Positions 10,171-18,255 of a stretch of 64,000 bases of DNA are shown here, piece by piece. Position 1 is the first letter of the stretch. Every line of letters starts with the position of its first letter. A program made the translations under genes and the position numbers. Location of the stretch: contig CAYWTB010000013.1 in assembly GCA_964461135.1 (NCBI GenBank), positions 1 to 64,000 on the forward strand, in the 5' to 3' direction. Below the pieces are notes generated by a model, which ran no database searches, was not told the DNA's origin, and saw only the letters and a program-made list of their open reading frames with translations. The stretch is from RQOF01 sp964461135. GTDB lineage: Bacteria > Calditrichota > Calditrichia > RBG-13-44-9.

Positions 10171-10271
10171 AATACAGAAAATACTAAATCCGAAACCCGA
10201 AACGCTTTTTTCCCGACAAAAGTATTTTCCTCCGGTCGATTTATCGGGACCAAATCATCCTTGATTTGACC

Positions 10272-10314
10272 GTTACCCTTTGCCCTTATCCCTGTTTTTC
10301 TGCCGACTGCCGAC
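10272..10314. repeat. Heptad-periodic degenerate repeat array B
   Basis: GTTACCC, TTTGCCC, TTATCCC, an 8-base step (TGTTTTTC), then TGCCGAC twice. Same 7-bp rhythm as the neighbouring arrays, with one phase slip. Confidence 0.55.
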
Positions 10315-10324
10315 TTTTTTTTAT

Positions 10325-10356
10325 CCACAAATATCACAAATTATAGCGAATTTCAC
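10325..10356. repeat. Degenerate CACRAATT-type repeat
   Basis: CCACAAAT, ATCACAAATT and GCGAATTTCAC form a degraded version of the CACGAATT repeat seen more cleanly at 11440-11464 and in pieces near 18058-18105. Each copy is next to heptad arrays. Confidence 0.4.
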
Positions 10357-10390
10357 TAAATATTAATCAACCTATTTCAGGACGGGACAT

Positions 10391-10446
10391 TGATTCCTGA
10401 TACCTGAATCCTGATACCTGCCTTTTTGCCAACTGCCTACTTATTC
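10391..10446. repeat. Heptad-periodic degenerate repeat array C
   Basis: Eight 7-mers without a phase slip: TGATTCC, TGATACC, TGAATCC, TGATACC, TGCCTTT, TTGCCAA, CTGCCTA, CTTATTC. The unit type changes from TGATACC to CTGCCTA within the array while the period stays at 7. Confidence 0.65.
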
Positions 10447-10473
10447 CTCACTGTATTTATCAGTTTTTATTTT

Positions 10474-10486
10474 GCCCTTTCAGGGC
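10474..10486. repeat. Single GCCCTTTCAGGGC hairpin
   Basis: A lone copy of the outer hairpin of the three-hairpin units (identical to 10158-10170, 11179-11191 and 11246-11258), probably a decayed unit. Confidence 0.6.
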
Positions 10487-10590
10487 GGGTCAGGATCAAG
10501 AGATTTGCCCAGGGCATGGAAAATGAAAAATAGGCGTCGAATATAGCATAATACTCTGGAATTCTACATAATTTTTCAGATCTCTGTTCA

Positions 10591-10669
10591 GGCCTGAAAG
10601 GCCGCAAGCAGCAACACAGGGCATCGCCCTGTGTGCATAAACAAGAGCGTGAATAAGGCCTGAAAGGCC
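10591..10669. repeat. Three-hairpin REP-like unit 2 (inverted)
   Basis: GGCCTGAAAGGCC (10591-10603), ACACAGGGC-ATC-GCCCTGTGT (10614-10634) and GGCCTGAAAGGCC (10657-10669) occupy 79 bp. On the opposite strand the outer palindromes read GGCCTTTCAGGCC, so this is the inverted counterpart of units 1 and 3, with compensated base changes in the stems. It ends 41 bp past the stop codon of the transposase gene. Confidence 0.75.
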
Positions 10670-10710
10670 GAAAGCATTATCCTGAGAATCTATGAAGAAA
10701 ATCAGCAGCA

Positions 10711-11163
10711 CTAATCCCATACATACCTTTCATCATACTCTGCATGATACTTTTTTAGAAAAGCCCTGAACTCGTCCTGGAAAGATAATTTTTTATGATG
10801 CTTTTCCTGATTTCTGATATAATTCGCAACCGGTTCTATATCTGAACCATTAACCGAAAATATACCATAACCATCCTGCCAATAAAAATGGGCGTATTTA
10901 TTCCCTTTAGTTTTAATCCACTTTGATGATCTTTTCTTTAATTCTTCCATTAATTTAACCTGGGTAATTTTTTTTGAAAGCAAGCATACAATGTGAACGT
11001 GGTTTTTATGTCCGCCAACCTGCACAGGATTACATTCTAATCCTTTGCAAATTCCTCCCAGATATTCAAATAATGATGATTTAATATCAACATCAATTAA
11101 ATCTTTACGATTTTTTGTACTAAATGTAATGTGAACATATACTTTTGATAGTGATTGTGACAT
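10711..11163 (-). CDS. REP-associated tyrosine transposase (RAYT, Y1/HUH IS200-like)
   Basis: The 150-residue product has the Y1 transposase fold. The HUH metal site is at residues 55-57 in NHVHIV, WQDGYGIFSV lies near residue 95, and the probable nucleophile is Tyr115 in NYIRNQEKHH, the diagnostic Y-I-x-N-Q-x-x-H-H motif of RAYTs. RAYTs are single-copy domesticated relatives of IS200/IS605 transposases that nick and join ssDNA at REP hairpins. Here inverted three-hairpin units lie on both sides, one starting 16 bp upstream of the ATG and one 41 bp beyond the stop, as expected for a RAYT with its REPs. The length is normal and no lesion is seen. Confidence 0.9.
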   Translation of the reverse strand: MSQSLSKVYVHITFSTKNRKDLIDVDIKSSLFEYLGGICKGLECNPVQVGGHKNHVHIVCLLSKKITQVKLMEELKKRSSKWIKTKGNKYAHFYWQDGYGIFSVNGSDIEPVANYIRNQEKHHKKLSFQDEFRAFLKKYHAEYDERYVWD

Positions 11164-11178
11164 GGTGATTTTACTTTC

Positions 11179-11258
11179 GCCCTTTCAGGGCTGTGTTTTT
11201 GTTTGTGTTTTAGTGAACAGGGCGTTGCCCTGTCCTACTGCTTTTGCCCTTTCAGGGC
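11179..11258. repeat. Three-hairpin REP-like unit 3
   Basis: GCCCTTTCAGGGC (11179-11191), ACAGGGCGTTGCCCTGT (11217-11233) and GCCCTTTCAGGGC (11246-11258) span 80 bp. The middle palindrome is identical to that of unit 1. The unit sits in the 5' leader of the RAYT gene, so it may affect that gene's expression. Confidence 0.78.
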
Positions 11259-11343
11259 AAAATAAAGAAATCCCAAATCCGAAATTCCAAATCTCAAATA
11301 AATACAAAATACGAAGTACAAATTACATAAGACATTGAGAGGA

Positions 11344-11425
11344 TTTAACCTTTAGCTTTGAGCTCCTTCTTTGACTTTTGCCTTTGATCTTGTATTTCTG
11401 CGGACTGCCAACTGCTTACTGCCTA
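11344..11425. repeat. Heptad-periodic degenerate repeat array D
   Basis: TTTAACC, TTTAGCT and TTGAGCT begin the array, followed by less regular steps, and from 11398 CTGCGGA, CTGCCAA, CTGCTTA, CTGCCTA without a slip. This mixes the CTTTAGC and CTGCCTA unit types. Confidence 0.6.
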
Positions 11426-11439
11426 CTTTCTTTTTTATC

Positions 11440-11464
11440 CACGAATTTCACGAATTATCACGAA
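11440..11464. repeat. CACGAATT repeat
   Basis: CACGAATTT, CACGAATTAT, CACGAA: three adjacent copies with 9-10 bp spacing, placed between heptad arrays D and E. Confidence 0.5.
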
Positions 11465-11492
11465 CATTCTAAATTGATGTTAAGGTTTTGTC

Positions 11493-11534
11493 TCTTATCT
11501 TTTATCTGTTATCCGTTATCCTTTATCCCTTATC
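11493..11534. repeat. Heptad-periodic degenerate repeat array E
   Basis: Six perfect-length units: TCTTATC, TTTTATC, TGTTATC, CGTTATC, CTTTATC, CCTTATC. Positions 4-7 (TATC) are invariant while 1-3 vary. It ends 14 bp before the stop codon of the HIT gene. Confidence 0.7.
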
Positions 11535-11547
11535 CCTCTCATCAGCC

Positions 11548-11892
11548 TCATCCCGGCGGCCAGTGCATGGCCCTGCCGCCCAGCAGGTGCAGGTGGATGT
11601 GAAATACGGCCTGACCTCCCTGGCGACCATTATTGAAAACCAGCCGATAACCCTTATCATTAAGTCCGGCTTTTTCCGCTTCCTGTCTGGCCAGAATGAT
11701 AAGGTGTCCCAGCAGGGCTTCATCGCCTTCTGTGGTATTCTGTATCCGGTCGATGTGTTTTTTGGGAATGACCAGCAGATGAACTGGTGCCTGCGGATTG
11801 CGGTCGCTGATGACCATGGCCTGCTGATCCTCAAAAATGATCTGCGCTGAACCCTGATGCTGTACAATGTTACAGAATATGCAGTTGGACAT
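11548..11892 (-). CDS. HIT-family (histidine triad) nucleotide hydrolase
   Basis: The 114-residue product begins with CIFCNIV and carries the histidine triad HIHLHLLGG near residues 97-105, with a HLLVIPKKHI strand before it. HIT/HinT proteins are cytoplasmic dimers that hydrolyse phosphoramidate-linked AMP compounds. The length is typical. It ends with a short WPPG tail after the triad, as in bacterial HinT. A heptad repeat array lies just beyond the stop codon. Confidence 0.93.
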   Translation of the reverse strand: MSNCIFCNIVQHQGSAQIIFEDQQAMVISDRNPQAPVHLLVIPKKHIDRIQNTTEGDEALLGHLIILARQEAEKAGLNDKGYRLVFNNGRQGGQAVFHIHLHLLGGRAMHWPPG

Positions 11893-12201
11893 GACCAGAC
11901 AATGATTTTGATGTCAATTAAAAAAGCGTTACGCTATTTCTAATAAGATAAATAAAAATCAGGTTCAAAAGAAGGAGAAATATTACCGGTGTCAGAATGG
12001 TATCCAGGTAAAGTGATTTTAAGGAATAGTCTTATAATTAAAGCACTGGAAGTAATAACCTGATTGATTCATCTAAAACGATATAATATATCAAAGTTGC
12101 TAGATCCATAGAAATTAAATGCGGGCTATTTAAAAAGAATATTTTTTCTGAAAAATAAATTATTTTGGATAGTAATGATTTCGGAGGAGAACTTTATTTT
12201 T
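11893..12201. other. AT-rich spacer without a gene
   Basis: About 310 bp between two minus-strand genes. I see a small AGCG-TTA-CGCT hairpin near 11927 and otherwise only AT-rich sequence. The HIT gene promoter should lie here but no convincing boxes stand out. Confidence 0.5.
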
Positions 12202-12927
12202 TTATTGACCGGGATTTTTTGCAAGTAACAGCTTCACCCGGCATACCCCCGCCACGGCTGCCGTTTCCGTTCTCAGGATGCTGTTTCCCAGCAGCAGCGT
12301 ATTAAAATGTTTTTCATGGGCCATGAGGATCTCTTCCTTGCTGAAACCGCCTTCCGGTCCAACCGCCAGATAAATAAACCTGGTTTTCCCCAGCTCTAAA
12401 GAATCAAATATATCTGACGACCCCTCCGGATGGGCAATGAATCTCCTTCCCCTCTTTTCGGGAATTCCGGTCAGCCAGTTTTGCAGTGTGATTACTGCCG
12501 ATATTTTCGGGAGATAATACTGGGAAGACTGTTTAATAGCGCTCACCATTATTTTTTGCAGGTGTTTCATTTTGCCCTGCCGGGTTGAACTGTACCGGCA
12601 GATCAGAGGGACGATCCGTTCCACACCCAGTTCGGTGCATTTTTCAACCGCCCAGTCCATGCGATTGGGACGAATGACGCCAATTCCCACTTCGATGTGA
12701 TTCTCCTCCGGAAAGGGCATCTTCTGATATGTCTCAACATCGATAATGAGTGCATTCTTTTTTAACTCCCTGATCCGCCCACTGATATAATATCCATGAC
12801 CATTGGTAATTTCGATCTGATCTCCTGCTTTTTTGCGTAGAACCTTCACAGCGTGGTGTGATTCATCCGGCGATAGTGTTAAGCCGGCCATTCCCGGTTC
12901 AAACTGATCGGTGTAAAACAGATCCAT
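12202..12927 (-). CDS. rsmE: 16S rRNA (uracil-1498-N3)-methyltransferase
   Basis: The 241-residue product has an N-terminal PUA-like domain (SPDESHHAVKVLRKKAGDQI) and a C-terminal SPOUT knot with AVGPEGGFSKEEI and LGNSILRTETAAVAG, the signature of RsmE. It methylates U1498 of 16S rRNA using S-adenosylmethionine. The length is normal. It is the first of several minus-strand genes; the upstream Omp85 gene ends 20 bp before its ATG, so they may be co-transcribed. Confidence 0.95.
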   Translation of the reverse strand: MDLFYTDQFEPGMAGLTLSPDESHHAVKVLRKKAGDQIEITNGHGYYISGRIRELKKNALIIDVETYQKMPFPEENHIEVGIGVIRPNRMDWAVEKCTELGVERIVPLICRYSSTRQGKMKHLQKIMVSAIKQSSQYYLPKISAVITLQNWLTGIPEKRGRRFIAHPEGSSDIFDSLELGKTRFIYLAVGPEGGFSKEEILMAHEKHFNTLLLGNSILRTETAAVAGVCRVKLLLAKNPGQ

Positions 12928-12947
12928 AGTCTCTTGTTTTTTTTAGT

Positions 12948-14270
12948 CTAAAAACTAACTCCGGCATCGATGATGAACTGTGTTTTACCTTTATCATTCA
13001 GCGCGAAATCAAGCCGCAGTACATAAACATAGGGCAGATGAATATGAATTCCAAACCCATATCCGGTATAAAAATTGGGCAGTGCGAACTGCTCTTTTTC
13101 CTGCCATGAAATCCCGCTGTCCATAAAAATTCCGGCACTGATGCCAAATTTCAGATCCTGGTACAGGCTGGGAATGAGCGGCCCTTCTTCAATGGAAAAA
13201 TAACGAATGGGCAGGAGGGGAAACCTGAATTCGATGCTGCTGAGAGATATATTGGGAGAGGGGTAATCCCTGAAATCGATGGGATTGGGCAGTACCTGGT
13301 TAAAATATCCCCGGATCCGCTCATTAAACCCGATGAAGGTACGATCGTAGATGGGCAGGTCTCCCCGGTTAAACACGAAAAGTTGCCGCCCTCCCAGGGA
13401 AAGTCCTTTATATATGCGAATATATATACGATTGTCGGCATTCAGACGCCAGAATTCAGGCTGGCGGGCACTAAAACCGGTTCGCTGCAGGACATATGAA
13501 AAATAATAGCCTCTTTTAGGATATTCAAACAGGTCCCGGTTGTCCCAGCGGAACTGCACACTTAGACTGGGTACCAGGTCGGTTCCATCCCCGGAGATGC
13601 TATACTGTTTATAGGCGGCCGGCAGTTTCACCTGCGTCAGCGAGAAATGTACCTGGGCATCCATTTTCAGGCTGAGGCGTCTTCCCACCGTCACATTGAA
13701 TCCAAAACGGTTTTCGTCAAAATTAAAAATTTTATTTTCATTCCGTTTATGGTACAGGCCGGTTCCCAGAATTAACCGAACGTTATTACCAATCCAGGGA
13801 TTGAAATAACTGATGTAATATGAAGGATTATATCCCAGCCATCCTCCCAGGCGCAATTTTTCATTCCTCCCCCGGAAATTATAGTCGCTGAGCTGAAGAC
13901 CGTAGCTGATCTTACTCCAGTCATGCTCGTTAATGAAGAGTAAAGGAACCGGAAAAAAGTACCAGCTTTCCGTCACCATGATAATAAGAGCGTTTCCTTC
14001 ATCGGTAGGTGTGATCAGCAGCTCCACCCGGTTGAAAAGAAAAAGATTCTGGATACGGTTTTGAATCAGCTTCATATCCGCTTCAGTCAGAGTATCGGGG
14101 AATGTGAAGGGAATTTCGCGCAGAATTATATATGATTTGGTATGTTCATTGCCCACCACAAAGACCTTTTCAATGGGGACGGGAAAATTCAAAGTATCCT
14201 GTGCCAGTGCCCACCGGAAAAATCCCGGGCAAAGTAATAATATAAAAAATATATACTTAAGGAAACTCAA
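12948..14270 (-). CDS. Omp85-superfamily outer-membrane protein (one POTRA plus D15 barrel)
   Basis: The 440-residue product has a signal peptide (residues 1-23). One POTRA-like domain spans about 29-100 (VEKVFVVGNEHTKSYIILRE ... FNRVELLIT). A beta-barrel follows, with RWDNRDLFEYPKRGYYFSYV, FNERIRGYF (the conserved RG(Y/F) lid motif) and a C-terminal strand ending in Phe. It is much shorter than BamA (five POTRAs), so it resembles the small Omp85/TamA-like or patatin-associated types. Its neighbours do not reveal a partner. A role in outer-membrane insertion or transport is inferred from the family. Confidence 0.85.
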   Translation of the reverse strand: MSFLKYIFFILLLCPGFFRWALAQDTLNFPVPIEKVFVVGNEHTKSYIILREIPFTFPDTLTEADMKLIQNRIQNLFLFNRVELLITPTDEGNALIIMVTESWYFFPVPLLFINEHDWSKISYGLQLSDYNFRGRNEKLRLGGWLGYNPSYYISYFNPWIGNNVRLILGTGLYHKRNENKIFNFDENRFGFNVTVGRRLSLKMDAQVHFSLTQVKLPAAYKQYSISGDGTDLVPSLSVQFRWDNRDLFEYPKRGYYFSYVLQRTGFSARQPEFWRLNADNRIYIRIYKGLSLGGRQLFVFNRGDLPIYDRTFIGFNERIRGYFNQVLPNPIDFRDYPSPNISLSSIEFRFPLLPIRYFSIEEGPLIPSLYQDLKFGISAGIFMDSGISWQEKEQFALPNFYTGYGFGIHIHLPYVYVLRLDFALNDKGKTQFIIDAGVSF

Positions 14271-14276
14271 CCGTGC

Positions 14277-15890
14277 TTACTCCCTTGTGAACCAGATGGG
14301 ACTGGTGATACAGAAATATTTGTTCTCATTTTTCTGACTGAATGCTTCCAACCGGACGTAATCGGCCTCCGCTACAGGAAATCGTATTTCCTGATAAAAT
14401 TCAAGCTGGGCACGGGTAATCTTTATTTTTTTTTCAATTTCATTTCCCTGTCTATAATTCCCGAAGACCAAATGTATTTCTTTCCAATGACCATATTCCC
14501 TGATACTTTTTGCCCGGATGATGATGGTCATCTGTTTGTGAAAGCGGATAATATCTCCGATTCCGGCCGGGATGATACCGGCGATCTGAATGGTTGCCGC
14601 CGGTCCGGTGGAAATTACGGTACGATGATGTTTTATAGCATTGATGACGCTGAGACGGTCACGCTTTTCTGCCCGCACCGCTGTACGCGCCTGGCCCAGT
14701 AGGTGTTTTCTGGAATAGACCATTTTTATAAACGGTATGGAAACCTGGCGGAAACAGTTGAAGTTGCCATGGGCGTCATTCCCGGCCACAATACCAATTT
14801 TCTGTCCGGATAACAGTAGTCGAATCCACAGCGCCATTGCCTGCTGAAATGAATGGTCATTTGCATCATTCAGAATCTGCAGGGCATCCAGGCGGGGATG
14901 TCTGCAATCCCGGTCTTCCCATACACCACGGTTGAGAATGAATTTCTGAGAAACGGGTGGTCTTTCCCGCGGATGGGCGGCAATTGCCACCGATTCACCT
15001 GAGTGTTTATCCAGTAATTTTTGCAGGGACATGGAAGGCTGTCTGCGGCCGAGGTTTTCTGCGCTGTCACCATTGCCGGGATAGAACCGGATGTCATTCA
15101 GAATGAGGCAATGTACATTCCGGTGGCGGTGGTTGCCGGCGGAGACCTCTTCCCCGGGGATCAGCACAAAATCAGGATATTTTTTCTGTAATTTCAATAC
15201 TTCCCGCTGTAATGATTTCCACTTTTTAAGATCTTTATCCTGTCTTAAAACATTGTCATGTTCATCATCCAGGTCGTAAGAGTGATCGGTAATGGCCAGA
15301 AAATCCAGTTCACAGGTGATGGCAGCCAGCAGGGTATCTTCGATGGGGGCTCCGAATTCCACCTGGTCATCGGTATAATTGCTGTGCAAATGCAGATCAC
15401 CCCATATCCAGTTATCCAGCCGGGGAAGATTATCCCGGGAAATATAAATGTGAAAGGGGGGATGTGGAATGCGCCGGTAATTATCCTGGACCAGTGTGCA
15501 GGATTTCCGGTTCGAATCCAGATAATGCAGAATTACCATGATTTGGTATTCCCCATACCGCGGGAAAAATTCTGCCGGCAAGTTTAGAATTTGGGAATAG
15601 AATTTTTCCCGTATCACCTGATTGAGAGATTCACGATGGAGGAAGGAGCTGTTGGTAGTGGTGGAAATGATTTTAATATGTGCCTCAATTAACTCCACCG
15701 GAAAAAGATGGGCATCTTTTACAAATAGAAAAAGCGGTATGAATTTTCCGGTTCTTCCCCGCTGGGGGAGATCAAATATGATTTCCGGTTCTTTCCTGTA
15801 CAGAAAGCTGTGCAGTGAAGGAAATCTGAAATGAATTTCTGCATACCCCATCACGGGTATAAGAAATAATAAAGCAAACCACCATTCCAT
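14277..15890 (-). CDS. PHP-domain metallohydrolase (CehA/McbA-like), exported
   Basis: The 537-residue product has a signal-like N-terminus (residues 1-17). A beta-sandwich-like segment runs to about 155, then a PHP domain starts at DLHLHSNYTDD (His167, His169). ITDHSYD (Asp202, His203), IPGEEVS, AAHPRERP and VAGNDAHGN complete the metal site. PHP/CehA proteins hydrolyse phosphoesters or carbamate esters; the substrate here is unknown. The C-terminal 120 residues look like a beta-sandwich. It lies 6 bp from the Omp85 gene, so translation is probably coupled. Confidence 0.82.
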   Translation of the reverse strand: MEWWFALLFLIPVMGYAEIHFRFPSLHSFLYRKEPEIIFDLPQRGRTGKFIPLFLFVKDAHLFPVELIEAHIKIISTTTNSSFLHRESLNQVIREKFYSQILNLPAEFFPRYGEYQIMVILHYLDSNRKSCTLVQDNYRRIPHPPFHIYISRDNLPRLDNWIWGDLHLHSNYTDDQVEFGAPIEDTLLAAITCELDFLAITDHSYDLDDEHDNVLRQDKDLKKWKSLQREVLKLQKKYPDFVLIPGEEVSAGNHRHRNVHCLILNDIRFYPGNGDSAENLGRRQPSMSLQKLLDKHSGESVAIAAHPRERPPVSQKFILNRGVWEDRDCRHPRLDALQILNDANDHSFQQAMALWIRLLLSGQKIGIVAGNDAHGNFNCFRQVSIPFIKMVYSRKHLLGQARTAVRAEKRDRLSVINAIKHHRTVISTGPAATIQIAGIIPAGIGDIIRFHKQMTIIIRAKSIREYGHWKEIHLVFGNYRQGNEIEKKIKITRAQLEFYQEIRFPVAEADYVRLEAFSQKNENKYFCITSPIWFTRE

Positions 15891-16070
15891 GAGCGAATTT
15901 TCGTTATGTCCGTGCTGTCAATAATTTTCAATATTCAAATCCCGATAGCGGTGAGAGTTGAATAGTTCATGCAAAATTAATATCACGATGCGGTTTCATC
16001 AAACGGTTTTCCCTTTTTCAGGTATCAACATCGGGACTGATCCGAGAATCCGGTGGTGCAGGGAACCGGA

Positions 16071-17381
16071 TCAGGCAGAGTGGAGAGACAGACGTATTAT
16101 GGTTCCCCCGGATGGCTGACTCTGTATGGAGATTCTTCCCTCCATTTGTTCCGTTAATTGTTTGCAGATTGTCAGACCGAGTCCGCTGCCGGATGCCCCG
16201 GTGGAAAAAAACGGGTCGAATACCTTCTTCAGCTCTTCCGCTGGAATGCCCTTGCCGTTATCGATAACTTCAATGGTTACCCGGCGACCTTTTCCGGATG
16301 AACCTGCAGCCCTGACGAGAATTTTACCATTCTTATCCACCGCATGTTGTGAATTGTTGATAAGATTCAGCAGGATTTGTTTGATTGTATGACGGTCTCC
16401 CCTGGCTGCCGGAAGATTTTCAGCTATTTCGATTTTAAGCCGAGAATCGCCGAATTGATGGGATATTTCGTTCAGCAGTTCTGGCAGATTCACAGGGATC
16501 AACTCCGGTTTTTTCTGCCTGGCAAACTGCAGGAAATCGTTGACCAGCTGATTCAGCCTTTCAATCTCATCAGGGATGTATGAAAACATTTCATCCGGTA
16601 TATCCGGGTATTTCTTTCTGAGAACCTCGGCTGTTCCCTTCATGATGCTGAGCGGATTGCGAATCTCGTGGGCCACGGAAGCTGCCATCTGGCCGAGTTG
16701 CGCCAGCCTTTCCTGGTCCCGCATATGGTCTTCCGCCCGGAACAACTGTTGCGCGGCCAGCAATATGATGCCGGAAAAAAATACCACAATGCCCAGTCCG
16801 CCAGCTCCCAGATAAATAGTTCCCAGTTCAAACTTGCGCAGGGTGGTAAAGAACGTTAATGGTGCATCGATGATCAAAATGGCGGCAATTTCCCCGTAGT
16901 CATTCAGGATGGGCAGATAGGCTGAAAGAAAATACTGACCCGCAACTTTGGTCATAAAAGGTTCGGGCTGTTCACCCAGAGCTGCTTGGCGGAACAGGTC
17001 CGGTTGCAGCGGAAAACTGCGCAGGGAATCACCGATAACATAGTTTAAGCGGTAATCCACCAGTAACTGGCCTGCGGGATTTAACAAAACAATATTTTCC
17101 AGCTCATTGCTGATCTTGAGATCGTACAGCAGGTTTTGATAATACAGCACTTCCGGGCTGTTTTCCATGCCGGGATATATTTTTTCCAGATCGTTCCCGT
17201 TCATCAGACGGATACTCACCTGACCGACATTCCTGATGTTTTTTTTAAGTGCCGTGGTAAGATCAGATTTTAAACTTTGCAGAAACAGCCAGCTGGTAAA
17301 ATTTATGACACCCAGGGCAATCAGGCCCACTATGATAATGATATAAATTCGCTGACGGTTAAGTGACAGATTAATCTTCAT
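16071..17381 (-). CDS. Membrane sensor histidine kinase (orphan)
   Basis: The 436-residue product has transmembrane segments at about 12-34 and 188-212, enclosing a periplasmic Cache/PAS-like sensor domain. The HisKA domain carries the phosphoacceptor His238 in VAHEIRNPLSIMKG. The HATPase domain shows the N box (LLNLINNSQHA), G1 (VIDNGKGI), F box (FDPFFSTG) and G2 (GSGLGLTI). It resembles NtrB/AtoS-type kinases. No response regulator is adjacent, so the partner lies elsewhere. Its start overlaps the end of the NYN nuclease gene by 11 bp, which points to translational coupling. Confidence 0.93.
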   Translation of the reverse strand: MKINLSLNRQRIYIIIIVGLIALGVINFTSWLFLQSLKSDLTTALKKNIRNVGQVSIRLMNGNDLEKIYPGMENSPEVLYYQNLLYDLKISNELENIVLLNPAGQLLVDYRLNYVIGDSLRSFPLQPDLFRQAALGEQPEPFMTKVAGQYFLSAYLPILNDYGEIAAILIIDAPLTFFTTLRKFELGTIYLGAGGLGIVVFFSGIILLAAQQLFRAEDHMRDQERLAQLGQMAASVAHEIRNPLSIMKGTAEVLRKKYPDIPDEMFSYIPDEIERLNQLVNDFLQFARQKKPELIPVNLPELLNEISHQFGDSRLKIEIAENLPAARGDRHTIKQILLNLINNSQHAVDKNGKILVRAAGSSGKGRRVTIEVIDNGKGIPAEELKKVFDPFFSTGASGSGLGLTICKQLTEQMEGRISIQSQPSGGTIIRLSLHSA

Positions 17382-17868
17382 GGTTACCCGATGTGTTCTT
17401 TTGAAACAACCTTAACCAGTCGTTAACTTCTTTATCACTTAATTCACGATCCTGCGGATGGTCACGGTCAATTTTCCTTTTCGGGGATGAGGAGCGCAGT
17501 AATTTCCATAATTGAGAAGCCGTCATCACCCCGGCAGCGTGATCTTCAGCTGAATTCCGGATGGAACGGTCTGAACTCACCACTGTAAGGGATTGCCGGG
17601 CGGCGTTTTCCCGGATGATCCTTTTAATCACATCATCTGCCTCTTCCTCCGGTCTGGAATACATTATTTTAATTTTCCCGAATGAGGCAGGATGCTGAGG
17701 AAATCCGGTTTGACCGCCATCGAATATAACCATTATTTTTTTACCCCTGAAACCGGGATATGATTGTAATAATTTGACCAGATGATCCCGTTGAGCACCC
17801 AGATCCGGCATTCTGCTAAATATATCCGGAGCGGCCATGATAACGTTATATCCGTCAATGATGATCAT
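17371..17868 (-). CDS. NYN-domain ribonuclease, Rae1/YacP-like
   Basis: The 165-residue product starts MIIIDGYNVIMAAP, placing the conserved catalytic Asp (Asp5) on the first strand. VIFDGGQ, EEEADDVIKRIIRE and VVSSDRSIR supply the other PIN/NYN acidic and motif positions. YacP/Rae1 is a ribosome-associated endoribonuclease in Bacillus; function here is inferred from the family. A short polar C-terminal extension (about 135-165) follows the core. It overlaps the downstream kinase gene. Confidence 0.85.
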   Translation of the reverse strand: MIIIDGYNVIMAAPDIFSRMPDLGAQRDHLVKLLQSYPGFRGKKIMVIFDGGQTGFPQHPASFGKIKIMYSRPEEEADDVIKRIIRENAARQSLTVVSSDRSIRNSAEDHAAGVMTASQLWKLLRSSSPKRKIDRDHPQDRELSDKEVNDWLRLFQKNTSGNHED

Positions 17869-18130
17869 ATTTCGCGACCGATCTTACATTGAATCAAATT
17901 AGCTGTGATCCCTGAAACGATGCAATATAATTTTTAGATCTGGCGGATTTAAAAATATCGCTTGTGGGGTAATGGTTTTTATTGAATGATTAGGCTGACG
18001 CTGAGTCAAAAGATAATGTTGCGTAATGCATAGCGTACATTGCACTTTTTTTCTGTCCACGAATTACACGCCTGTCCGGCTTTAGACGGGAATTAACACG
18101 AATTAGACTATTTAAAATTCTACCTATTTT

Positions 18131-18169
18131 AGGACGCAAGTAAGATTAAGGAACATTTACTTGCGTCCT
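18131..18169. repeat. Perfect 13-bp inverted repeat (hairpin)
   Basis: AGGACGCAAGTAA (18131-18143) and TTACTTGCGTCCT (18157-18169) pair perfectly around a 13-base loop. There is no T-run, so it is not a typical terminator. The last bases merge into the heptad array that follows. Confidence 0.6.
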
Positions 18170-18227
18170 GAATCCTGGAACCTGTTTTAAGCCCTTAGCC
18201 TTTGTCCTTTAGCCTTTAGCCTTATTT
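18169..18227. repeat. Heptad-periodic degenerate repeat array F
   Basis: TGAATCC, TGGAACC, TGTTTTA, a 3-base slip, then CCTTAGC, CTTTGTC, CTTTAGC, CTTTAGC, CTTATTT. The unit type shifts from TGATACC-like to CTTTAGC-like while the period remains 7. Confidence 0.6.
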
Positions 18228-18255
18228 CCCAGTATCCCGTCTTCCCTGTCAACCT

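Larger units (their letters stand above)
9852..10710. other. Gene-free block of hairpins and 7-bp-periodic repeats
   Basis: No credible gene lies here. The block contains, in order, a small palindrome (GTAAACC-GGA-GGTTTAC, 9976-9992), a 7-bp-periodic array, a three-hairpin unit, two more periodic arrays, a lone hairpin and an inverted three-hairpin unit next to the RAYT gene. Short open frames in it are made of repeat sequence and are not annotated. Confidence 0.7.

Noticed and set aside
9954..10264. Two overlapping plus-strand open frames of 64-77 residues
   Set aside because: Both are built from heptad and hairpin repeats with no plausible ribosome-binding site.
10496..10720. 74-residue open frame on the minus strand
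   Set aside because: It is composed largely of the three-hairpin unit and shows no family resemblance.
10091..11258. CRISPR array
   Set aside because: Repeat units are self-complementary hairpins of unequal spacing with no uniform spacers and no cas genes.
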